DNA of 64,000 bases, taken from positions 372,001-436,000 of the forward strand of contig JALGYY010000046.1 in assembly GCA_025782575.1 (NCBI GenBank), read 5' to 3'. This stretch comes from a bacterium. Lineage in GTDB: Bacteria; Orphanbacterota; Orphanbacteria; Orphanbacterales; Orphanbacteraceae. Positions within the stretch are counted from its first letter, which is position 1, and each line of letters begins with the position of its first letter. Of the stretch, positions 53,872 to 61,203 are shown piece by piece. The position numbers were made by a program, and so were the translations under genes. Under the pieces are notes generated by a model, which did no database searches, was not told where the DNA came from, and worked only from the letters and a program-made list of their open reading frames with translations.

Positions 53872-54824
53872 GTATCATCCGATCGATCGGCAGAGAAGTC
53901 ATGATAGCCGCCGGAATGCATAGAAAGCGACTGGCGGAAAAGCTCGGCCAGTCGGGAAACCGGATCACGGTTCTTCTCCACCGGGTGCTTTCCGCATCCG
54001 AGATGCCGGATCTCTCCCCTCCCGGGATGGTCATGTCCATCGAGTCATTCTCCCTTCTACTCGACCAGTTGCAGAAGCAGTTTCATGTTATCGGGCCTGA
54101 CCGCTTTTTTAATGGCTGGCCCGGCCCGTTGGACCGCCCGTCTGTCCTGATCACCTTCGATGACGGCTGGTACGACGTGGTCCAGTCAGCGCTTCCCGAG
54201 ATGAAACGGCGGGGAATCGGCGGCATCTGTTTCGTTACCCCCCGTGTGATTGAAGAGGGAAGTCTTTTCTGGCCTGAACGTCTGATTCACTTTTCCCGTG
54301 TTCTTGCACGAGAGGAATTTCAGAGGGAGGCAGGGGTTCTCCCCCCCGCCTCTCTTGACGCGGATGGGATCGAGTCACTCATGACATTCTGGAAATCACT
54401 GAGTGAAGATGAGCGAAAGATTCGCCTGGCTGCATTGAGTTCGGCGGCGGATAACGAACCTGCCGGAAAACGGGTCGCCGATTGGAACGATCTCAAACTC
54501 CTCCAGGATGCGGGAATCGAGATCGGAAGCCATGGTCACACCCATCGGTTGCTGACCACTCTCTCCGAAGAAGAGTGCAGAGAAGAGCTCGCCCTCTCCC
54601 GCGCGGCGATTTCCGAGAAGCTGGGCAAGGCCCCTCGCGCGATCGCCTACCCCAATGGCGATCGCAATCAGGCTGTCCGGCGACTGGCCGGGGAAGCGGG
54701 GTACGAATTCGGCTTCTCACTGACCGGCCATCCGGACGATCCCTACGACATACCGCGAGTCAACTTGCACGAAGGATCGATATCCTCCCCCGCACGGTTG
54801 ATCTGGTCGATGGCGCGGACATGA
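53868..54824 (+). CDS. Polysaccharide deacetylase (NodB domain)
   Basis: The 318-residue product has the NodB motifs in order: ITFDDGWYD with the catalytic and metal Asp pair, GSHGHTHRLLTTLSEEEC with the two metal His, and IAYPNGDRNQAVRR. It has no obvious signal peptide, so it may act in the cytoplasm or at the membrane. It probably removes acetyl groups from GlcNAc residues of the polymer or its lipid-linked intermediate. ATG 53868 overlaps the GT2 stop as ATGA; the longer in-frame extension lies inside that gene. Confidence 0.9.
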   Translation: MSIIRSIGREVMIAAGMHRKRLAEKLGQSGNRITVLLHRVLSASEMPDLSPPGMVMSIESFSLLLDQLQKQFHVIGPDRFFNGWPGPLDRPSVLITFDDGWYDVVQSALPEMKRRGIGGICFVTPRVIEEGSLFWPERLIHFSRVLAREEFQREAGVLPPASLDADGIESLMTFWKSLSEDERKIRLAALSSAADNEPAGKRVADWNDLKLLQDAGIEIGSHGHTHRLLTTLSEEECREELALSRAAISEKLGKAPRAIAYPNGDRNQAVRRLAGEAGYEFGFSLTGHPDDPYDIPRVNLHEGSISSPARLIWSMART

Positions 54825-55915
54825 TTCGAGTGATGCACATTCTATCGGGCGACCTCTGGGCAGGTGCAGAGGCGCAGGCGTATCAACTCATCCGCGCGCT
54901 TCGGTTGCGGGGGAACTGCGACGCAATTGCGCTCTTATTGAACGATGGTCTGCTCGCACGGCGGCTCCGCCAGGCGAATGTCCCTGTCGAGATCGTCGAG
55001 GAGTCGCACAACGGTTTCGGAGCGCTTCTTGGCCTCGTGAGAAACGCGATTCGCAGATCGAAACCGTCTGTACTGCACACGCACGGCTATAAGGAAAACC
55101 TCCTCGGTGGTCTTGCCGCCCGCCTGGACGGCCACTCACTCCCGGTAAGAACACAACATGGAACGCCATTTGCCGCTACCACAAGTCGCATGCGTTTCTA
55201 TTCGTGGATCGACAGAAAGAGCGCTCCTCTGCTCGCCTCGAAAATCATCGCTATCTCTGACGCCGTCCGGATCGAGCTCGCCCGTTTCCTGGCGCCTGAA
55301 CGTATCCGCCTGGTTCCGAACGGTATTTCGCTCCCCGAAGCCGGCATCGGACATGCCATGATAGTACCTCTTGATGACTGTTCGTTCCTGATTGGGGCCG
55401 CCGGCCGTCTGGCGCCGGAAAAGCGCATCGATCTCCTCATCCGGGCGATCGCCCATGTTCGGGAGAGCGACGGCCTGCGGGTGGGTCTGGTTCTAGCAGG
55501 GGACGGTCCGGAGCGTTCCGCTCTCGAGGATGCCGCTTCGCGTCTCGCACCGGGGCAGGTATACTTCGCAGGTTTCCAGGAGGATCTGCATCCGTTCTAT
55601 CAGGCGATCGACATGTACGCCATCTCATCAGATCGTGAGGGGTTGCCGATCAGTCTACTCGAGGCGTTGTCCCATTCACTCCCTGTAGCGGCCACCTCGG
55701 TCGGAGGAATTCCCGAGGTACTCGGGAGCAACGACGCCGGCCTCCTGACCGAACGGGGGTCTGCCACCGGGCTCGCCCGGCTGATCGGAACGATCGCCGG
55801 TGACCGATCGCTTGCCCGGCAACTGGGAGATCGGGGTCGACGGGTCGTCGAAGAAAACTACTCGGCTGCTCGAACCGCCGAGTTGATGGAAGAAGTATAC
55901 AATGAGATTCAATAA
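54821..55915 (+). CDS. Glycosyltransferase family 4
   Basis: The 364-residue GT-B enzyme has HILSGDLWAGAEAQAYQLIR with the GG/AGAE nucleotide loop, PVRTQHGTPFAATTSRM, and the donor-site EX7E in SSDREGLPISLLEALSHSLP. GGIPEVLGSNDAGLL follows. The start is ATG 54821 (ATGA overlap); ATG 54833 would drop four residues. It lies next to a WecB gene, like the GT4 at 32064, which suggests parallel pathways. Confidence 0.9.
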   Translation: MIRVMHILSGDLWAGAEAQAYQLIRALRLRGNCDAIALLLNDGLLARRLRQANVPVEIVEESHNGFGALLGLVRNAIRRSKPSVLHTHGYKENLLGGLAARLDGHSLPVRTQHGTPFAATTSRMRFYSWIDRKSAPLLASKIIAISDAVRIELARFLAPERIRLVPNGISLPEAGIGHAMIVPLDDCSFLIGAAGRLAPEKRIDLLIRAIAHVRESDGLRVGLVLAGDGPERSALEDAASRLAPGQVYFAGFQEDLHPFYQAIDMYAISSDREGLPISLLEALSHSLPVAATSVGGIPEVLGSNDAGLLTERGSATGLARLIGTIAGDRSLARQLGDRGRRVVEENYSAARTAELMEEVYNEIQ

Positions 55916-55939
55916 GAAAGAAAGCAGGCGAACGGGAAG

Positions 55940-57043
55940 ATGAGCAACAGATGGCGAATCGCGCTTGTATCCGGAGCGCGGCCCAACTTCATGAAGATCG
56001 CGCCTGTTCTTCGCGCCCTCGAGACTGATCCTCGATTTGATCCTGTTCTCGTCCACACAGGGCAACACTACGATGACGAGATGGCGACCCGATTCTTCCG
56101 GGATCTCGGGATCCGCAGCCCGGATGTCGATCTCGAAGTCGGGTCCGCTTCACATGGCCGACAGACCGGCACGATCATGATCCGCTTCGACAAGTTTCTG
56201 GACAATGATTCCGTGGACTGTGTCGTGGTCGTAGGAGATGTCAACTCGACCATCGCCTGCACACTGGTCGCGGTCAAGCGGGGGGTCATGGTAGCGCACG
56301 TGGAAGCCGGACTCCGCAGTTACGACCGGGAGATGCCCGAAGAGGTGAATCGTGTGCTCACCGACTCGATCTCCGACCTCCTGTTCACGACCGAAGAGGA
56401 TGCCCTTTCCAATCTGGAACGGGAAGGAATTGATCCGGGCCGCGTGCATTTTGTGGGTAACGTGATGGTCGATACATTGTTTCATCATAAAGAAGAGGCC
56501 ATGCGGATCGTACCCCCCGGAGGGAGCACCCCGCCATTCGGTCTCGTTACAATCCACCGGCCATCCAATGTAGATGAGAAGAAGAGCCTGAAGAGAATCG
56601 TCTCTATTTTGATCGAGGCATCGGCCGTAAGACGCCTTGTTTTTCCGGTTCATCCTCGGACAGGTGCCGCGCTCGATCGGTTCGACCTTCGAACCGTCCT
56701 CGAAAACGAGAATAACATCGAACTGATGCCCCCTTTAGGCTATCTGGAATTCCTCCGACTCCTGATATTGTGCGATGTGGTTCTGACGGACTCAGGGGGA
56801 ATTCAGGAGGAGTCTACGGCGCTCGGCGTTCCCTGTATCACATTGAGAGAGAATACAGAAAGACCGATTACTGTTTCCGAGGGGACGAACGAAGTTTGCG
56901 GGACCGATCGGGATCGGATCCTTCAGGTGCTCGGCGACGTCGCAGCAGGTCGGGGAAAGACGGGGCGGATCCCAGCGAGGTGGGACGGCCGGGCTGCGGA
57001 GCGAATCGTCGAAGTCCTCGCCCGGGTACTCCCGTCTTCCTGA
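55940..57043 (+). CDS. wecB: UDP-N-acetylglucosamine 2-epimerase (non-hydrolysing), copy 2
   Basis: The 367-residue enzyme makes UDP-ManNAc. Motifs are SGARPNFMKIAPVLRAL (in place of the usual GTRPE), VHTGQHYDDEM, VVVGDVNSTIACTLVAVKRG, HVEAGLRSYDREMPEE and TDSGGIQEESTALGVPCI. It differs clearly from the copy at 33179, which argues against recent duplication. ATG 55940 follows AACGGGAAG by a few bases. Its 3' end is overlapped for 176 bases by the opposite-strand GT4. Confidence 0.93.
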   Translation: MSNRWRIALVSGARPNFMKIAPVLRALETDPRFDPVLVHTGQHYDDEMATRFFRDLGIRSPDVDLEVGSASHGRQTGTIMIRFDKFLDNDSVDCVVVVGDVNSTIACTLVAVKRGVMVAHVEAGLRSYDREMPEEVNRVLTDSISDLLFTTEEDALSNLEREGIDPGRVHFVGNVMVDTLFHHKEEAMRIVPPGGSTPPFGLVTIHRPSNVDEKKSLKRIVSILIEASAVRRLVFPVHPRTGAALDRFDLRTVLENENNIELMPPLGYLEFLRLLILCDVVLTDSGGIQEESTALGVPCITLRENTERPITVSEGTNEVCGTDRDRILQVLGDVAAGRGKTGRIPARWDGRAAERIVEVLARVLPSS

Positions 57044-58217
57044 CAATCTCATCTTCCAGGCGATTGTACAGGAATCGAATCTTTCGGGCCTGCAGCTCGG
57101 CGGTGTACTTCGTTTCCACCGCTTCGAGAGCGAGGCGGGCTCTCCTATCCGCTTCCCTTGAATCTCTCAGAGCATCCAGAACAGATTCCGCAAAACGGGC
57201 CGCATCGGCTGGCGCCAGAAACGCCATATCCGGTTGTAGCACCTGCGTGTGCATGGCGAGATCGGTCACTACCATGGGAGTTCCGCTTTTCATGTAGTCA
57301 TAGACTTTTAGAGGCGTGTTATCGCCGAAAATACGCGGAGATACAAGAAGGTCTGCGTCCGCCATTTCCGCCGCCATCTCATGCATAGGCCTCTTCCCTT
57401 CGAACCAGATCGCGCTCGCCTCTTTCTTCCCCGTGAGATGTCTCCTGTATCGTTCAATCTCTGCCAACTCTCCTCCGAGAAGAACAAGCATCGCCGCAGG
57501 TTCATGGGCATGTATTCGCTGAAACGCCTTCAGCAGCAGATCGATCCCCTGATATCCGGCAAGGTTTCCCGTGTAGAGAATCAGAGGGCCGTCGCCGAGG
57601 CTGCGCCGCTCGCGAGTCAGAACGGGACGCCCCGCTCCCCGCTCCGCTGCCGGACAGGCGGGAACGTCTTCTATCCTGTGAATTCGATCGGCAGGCGCGA
57701 ATCGAAGGCAGTGATACTCATGGGACGGACCGATCACGGTCACAGCCGCTGCACGCCTGATGGCACGCTGCTCCAGCCGGCGAATCAGCCCGAGCATGAT
57801 CGGGTTCTTCAGGAACCCCGTGTAGGCGAGCTGTTCCGAAAGAATCGAATCGATGTCGTAGACAAAGGGAACACGGAAGAGAGGCGCAAGCCAGGAGGCG
57901 AGAAGAGCGGACTCTTCTACTGCGTGAACGAGATCGTACCGGCCTGACGCGAGACGGGCCGCCATCACCGGAAGAAGAAGCCCGTCGAGCGCCAGCTTTG
58001 CATAGGAAGGGCCGATGGGAACGCGCTTCGCCCAGGGGAGAGAGGGAAGCTTGATCACGTTGACATGGGGGATCGGCCGGTCTTCACCCCCCGGAAACGT
58101 GAGGAGATCGATCTGGTGACCCATCCCGGCGAGAGTCTTAAGGAATCGTTCCGTCGCGAGACATGTCCCCCGTACTTCGAAGTAGGGCTGGGGGGCGATG
58201 AAGAGGATTCGCATCAT
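56868..58217 (-). CDS. Glycosyltransferase family 4 with C-terminal extension antisense to wecB
   Basis: The 449-residue product begins MMRILFIAPQPYFEVRGTC and has the GT-B donor half with LILYTGNLAGYQGIDLLLKA, SPRIFGDNTPLKVYDYMKSG and TPMVVTDLAMHTQVL. The EX7E region reads PRIFGDNTPLKVYDYM, so the first Glu of the pair is not obvious. The recognisable enzyme ends near residue 390; the last 58 residues are basic, Arg/Pro/Ser-rich and run antisense through the end of wecB. It is the last gene of a leftward three-gene operon. ATG 58217 and 58214 are adjacent choices. Confidence 0.85.
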   Translation of the reverse strand: MMRILFIAPQPYFEVRGTCLATERFLKTLAGMGHQIDLLTFPGGEDRPIPHVNVIKLPSLPWAKRVPIGPSYAKLALDGLLLPVMAARLASGRYDLVHAVEESALLASWLAPLFRVPFVYDIDSILSEQLAYTGFLKNPIMLGLIRRLEQRAIRRAAAVTVIGPSHEYHCLRFAPADRIHRIEDVPACPAAERGAGRPVLTRERRSLGDGPLILYTGNLAGYQGIDLLLKAFQRIHAHEPAAMLVLLGGELAEIERYRRHLTGKKEASAIWFEGKRPMHEMAAEMADADLLVSPRIFGDNTPLKVYDYMKSGTPMVVTDLAMHTQVLQPDMAFLAPADAARFAESVLDALRDSREADRRARLALEAVETKYTAELQARKIRFLYNRLEDEIVRKTGVPGRGLRRFAPQPGRPTSLGSAPSFPDLLRRRRAPEGSDPDRSRKLRSSPRKQ

Positions 58218-58224
58218 GCTGTTC

Positions 58225-59460
58225 CTAAGTTGCCTTACGGCGAATCGTTTCGCTGATCAGTCCTTCTATTCTGAGGACGACCCGATTCCAGTCATGCCTC
58301 CGCGCAACTGACATTCGCTCTTCCCGATCCGAATCGGAGGCCTCTTCGAGCGAGGCGGCGATGGCATCCCGCCACGCCGCGCTGTCGGTCGCGACACGAA
58401 CAAGGAGCTCGAATTCATCGAGACACGGGAGGGGGACCGAGACGACCGGCTTCCCGGCTGCCAGGTACTCATGAAGTTTCAACGGATAACGTTGCTTGGT
58501 GTCCTCGGAAACGAGGTAGGGGAGAAGCGCCACATCGAAAGCGTTCAGATAATTGGGGACATCGGCCATCCGTTTGTTCCCGATCAGATGAACATTGGGG
58601 AGAGCGGCCCATTCTTCGTAGGTCTTCCGATGGGGGCCGAAGGCGACATAGGAGGGACCGACAAAACAGAACGCGCACTTCGGCAGCGACTCCGCGACTT
58701 CCTTGAGGAGCGGAAAGTCGAGTTTGTCGCAGATACGGCCGAGATAGCCGGCACGGGGATGGGGGATGCCGCTCAGGTCGAAGGGCTCCCGCGTCCCGAT
58801 ACCCGGGATTCGCGAAAAGTGATCGAAGTCGACCCCGTTCGGGACGAAATGAACATTCCGGCCTTCCTTGCGCTTGGAACGCTCCAGAAGTTCGGATGCA
58901 CAAAGCACCAGATCGGCCTGATCGAGTAATGCGTTCTCCTCGATCCCCAGTTTTTCCCGGTTCGCCCCTCTGTACCCGGAGTATTCATCGAGAACATGGT
59001 AGATCACCATTTTCTCGCCGAGTCTGCCGACAGAGTCTCCCATTCTCGGGTGGAGCAGATAGAGAATCGGCGATGTCCCCCCGATTTTGCGAAGGGCACG
59101 CCTGAGGCCTCGAAACCGCATTGATTCCATGGCACCTGCAATAGCGGCCGGCCGATAAAGACGGGGCTGCCATCGCGGGAACTGGTAGACATACAGGTGA
59201 TCCTTCAAGTGATTCATCCCGTCTGGCCGGTGCTTCCCTGAGAATCGCGAACCGAGTACTTCAGTTCTCTCAAAAGGAGGAGGGACGTAGATCACACGAT
59301 TTCGAAAAGCCAGCCGGCGGAGTACCTGATTCCAGGTCTGCTGGTTCGTATCCCAATCTGTCCAGCCGAAACAGACGATCGTCTCTCCCCTCAGCCTGAG
59401 AACGGAAGGGTCGAACCGCGCAGGTATCTTCTTGTCCCAGGCGATCGTGGCCACACTCAT
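58225..59460 (-). CDS. GT-B glycosyltransferase (TuaH-like)
   Basis: The 411-residue product has ETIVCFGWTDWDTNQQTWN and NRVIYVPPPFERTEVLG at the N-terminus. A central YHVLDEYSGYRG resembles the D-x-D/E-Y-S-G element of TuaH-like enzymes. The donor half has AGYLGRICDKLDFPLLKEV and LLPYLVSEDTKQRYPLKLHE, then YLAAGKPVVSVPLPCLDEF. TuaH-like transferases act in surface-polymer synthesis. The start overlaps the stop of the preceding gene as ATGA. A 7-base gap separates it from the next gene in the operon. Confidence 0.85.
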   Translation of the reverse strand: MSVATIAWDKKIPARFDPSVLRLRGETIVCFGWTDWDTNQQTWNQVLRRLAFRNRVIYVPPPFERTEVLGSRFSGKHRPDGMNHLKDHLYVYQFPRWQPRLYRPAAIAGAMESMRFRGLRRALRKIGGTSPILYLLHPRMGDSVGRLGEKMVIYHVLDEYSGYRGANREKLGIEENALLDQADLVLCASELLERSKRKEGRNVHFVPNGVDFDHFSRIPGIGTREPFDLSGIPHPRAGYLGRICDKLDFPLLKEVAESLPKCAFCFVGPSYVAFGPHRKTYEEWAALPNVHLIGNKRMADVPNYLNAFDVALLPYLVSEDTKQRYPLKLHEYLAAGKPVVSVPLPCLDEFELLVRVATDSAAWRDAIAASLEEASDSDREERMSVARRHDWNRVVLRIEGLISETIRRKAT

Positions 59461-60773
59461 GAAAGCGCCTTATTCAATACGGCTGTTAATTCACCGGTCA
59501 GATTGCGAAAGTCGAAACGCTCGGGCAGGGAAGGCGCCGGAACTCCCTTGCCTCTCAGTGCATCGAGTAAAATCCGCTCGATCTCTTCTTCATCATCAGG
59601 ATCGGCGATCCGCCCGAGAGATTCGCTACGGATCAGATTCTCCGTTGCACCCGGTGTTACGAGCGCGAAAATCGGCCGGCCGATCGATAGATATTCAAAA
59701 AGCTTGCGTGGAATCTGAAGAGTCGTGCCTGCCTGGATGAGCAGAAGGAGATCGCTGTTCACCAGTTGTCTGAGCGCCTCCTGACGGGGAACGGGCGGGC
59801 TGATCCGAACCATGTCGGCCACCGGCGATGAGGCGAGCCTATCGGGGAAAGAGGACCCACCCTCCATGACGCCCAGAAGATTCAATTCCATATCCCCCTT
59901 CTTCATCAATCCTTTTTTGTAGAGACTCTCCATCCCTCTTAGGATCGGCGTCGCGTCCCGTTGGCCATAGATAGTTCCTGCATGAGTCAGTCGGATAGGC
60001 CGTTTTACTGACGATGATTCGTGCGGGACCGGCATGATCTCCTCACCGTCGAATCCATTGGTCAAAGTGCTGAATTTGTCCGCAAGCGACGGGTATCGAG
60101 ACTGAAAATCGTCTCGCAGTTCATCCGTGTTCGCGATGACACCTGCGGCCCCCTCTATCACCCGTTTCTCGAGCCAGCTGTCCACAGGATCCAGGTAGGT
60201 GGTCTGGCGTTCAGTCAGAAATTGGTTCGATACCCAGGGATCGCGAAAATCGGCCACCCAGGGCCTTCCCGAATAGCGGGAGGCGAGAAGCGCTGCCAGA
60301 TGGGAACTCGCCGGCGGGGAGGAGGAGTAAATCGCATCAATCCCCTCCCGGTCGATCAGTTCCGCCGCTTTCCTTGCTGCTGGCAGGATCCAGCCCGCCT
60401 GCCGGTCGGGAAGAGAGAAGAGATCGGTCACCCAGTCCCGCCAGCCCGGCCCATGGCCGGCCGATTTCGCTTCCGGCTTCCCGTTTCCTCCGCCTAACGG
60501 CTGGGAAACGGTCTGTCTCAGATGGTTCCTGAGTCCGAGAGCCATCTGCAGCGGCTCCAATACCCGCGCTCGCTCGACTACTACTTCTGGTGAGAGAATG
60601 CGAAGAGGCTCCGCATCGAGAGGCCCGGGAGAATGAACTGTAGAGGTGCGGATTGTCAGGACCACAGGCATCCAGCCGTGTTGAGGGAGATAGCGGGCAA
60701 ACTGCAGGGAGCGAAACATCCCGCTGGTGGACAGAGGGGGAAAATTGTAGACAATCATCAGCAGTTTGCGCAT
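59457..60773 (-). CDS. Glycosyltransferase family 4
   Basis: The 438-residue product starts MRKLLMIVYNFPPLSTSGMF, typical of WbuB-like GT4 proteins. It contains YSSSPPASSHLAALLASRYS, WVADFRDPWVSNQFLTERQT and the donor-site stretch PRKLFEYLSIGRPIFALVTP. I chose ATG 60773 because it begins directly at the conserved first strand; the frame is open to 60914 without family character. It is the first gene of the leftward trio and faces the fibronectin-protein gene across 430 bases. Substrate not predictable. Confidence 0.88.
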   Translation of the reverse strand: MRKLLMIVYNFPPLSTSGMFRSLQFARYLPQHGWMPVVLTIRTSTVHSPGPLDAEPLRILSPEVVVERARVLEPLQMALGLRNHLRQTVSQPLGGGNGKPEAKSAGHGPGWRDWVTDLFSLPDRQAGWILPAARKAAELIDREGIDAIYSSSPPASSHLAALLASRYSGRPWVADFRDPWVSNQFLTERQTTYLDPVDSWLEKRVIEGAAGVIANTDELRDDFQSRYPSLADKFSTLTNGFDGEEIMPVPHESSSVKRPIRLTHAGTIYGQRDATPILRGMESLYKKGLMKKGDMELNLLGVMEGGSSFPDRLASSPVADMVRISPPVPRQEALRQLVNSDLLLLIQAGTTLQIPRKLFEYLSIGRPIFALVTPGATENLIRSESLGRIADPDDEEEIERILLDALRGKGVPAPSLPERFDFRNLTGELTAVLNKALS

Positions 60774-61054
60774 TGTGTCCCGTGTTCGCCTGTTAGATGG
60801 CCTTCTTAATACTAGCATCGACATTTTAGCCGGTTTTCCGAAGGTGCCGATGAAAAACAGTAGAGACGGATAACGTGGTAAGGGAGATGGGATTGTGTGG
60901 GGTGTACTGTGCAACTTCCCAACACATGTTCAATCTGTTATCATGTTTTCCAGAGTGTTGGGTGTCGGGATGGGCGGATTTTCCCCACTGCCTTGGAAAC
61001 CACTGAGACTCAACGTGTTACGATGTTTAATTTTGCCCTCCTTGGATGAGGGCG
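60774..61054. promoter_or_regulatory. Divergent intergenic region with an 8-base inverted repeat
   Basis: The gap before the sigma-54 promoter is less G+C-rich than its neighbours. CCCAACAC at 60918-60925 and GTGTTGGG at 60955-60962 form a perfect inverted repeat with a 29-base gap. The repeat is 93 to 138 bases upstream of the -24 element, a normal distance for a sigma-54 activator site. For the leftward operon only weak -10 candidates are seen (complement of ATTTTA near 60824). No gene is recognisable here. Confidence 0.4.
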
Positions 61055-61070
61055 CGGCATGTCTTTTGCA
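61055..61070 (+). promoter_or_regulatory. Sigma-54 (RpoN) -24/-12 promoter
   Basis: The sequence CGGCATGTCTTTTGCA matches the consensus TGGCAYG-N4-TTGCW at every conserved base except the first T. The invariant GG (61056-61057) and GC (61068-61069) are exactly 10 bases apart. Transcription would start near 61081, giving a leader of about 123 bases to ATG 61204. A sigma-54 activator is encoded at 42260 in this window. Confidence 0.75.
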
Positions 61071-61126
61071 CATCCACGGCTCGGTCGATACGTGGAAGGA
61101 ACCAGCCGCGCACGCGAGGAGGGCCA

Positions 61127-61191
61127 GTCCATGACATGCATCCCTGTGCGGGGCTTTCGGTGCGGTTGTAGCCGGGATCGGGATTTTGGAC
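61127..61191 (+). other. Potential structured mRNA leader (nested stems)
   Basis: Three stems nest within 65 bases. GTCCA (61127-61131) pairs with TGGAC (61187-61191), ATCCC (61140-61144) with GGGAT (61174-61178), and GGCT (61152-61155) with AGCC (61170-61173). A second GGGAT at 61180-61184 offers an alternative partner for ATCCC. The structure ends 12 bases before the start codon, so it could affect ribosome access. It does not match the GEMM c-di-GMP, FMN or other aptamers I know. Confidence 0.35.
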
Positions 61192-61203
61192 ATATTTAAA
61201 TCG

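Noticed and set aside
61081-61203. c-di-GMP (GEMM) riboswitch in the leader of the FN3 gene
   Set aside because: The leader folds into nested stems but lacks the conserved GEMM core and GNRA tetraloop-receptor sequences.
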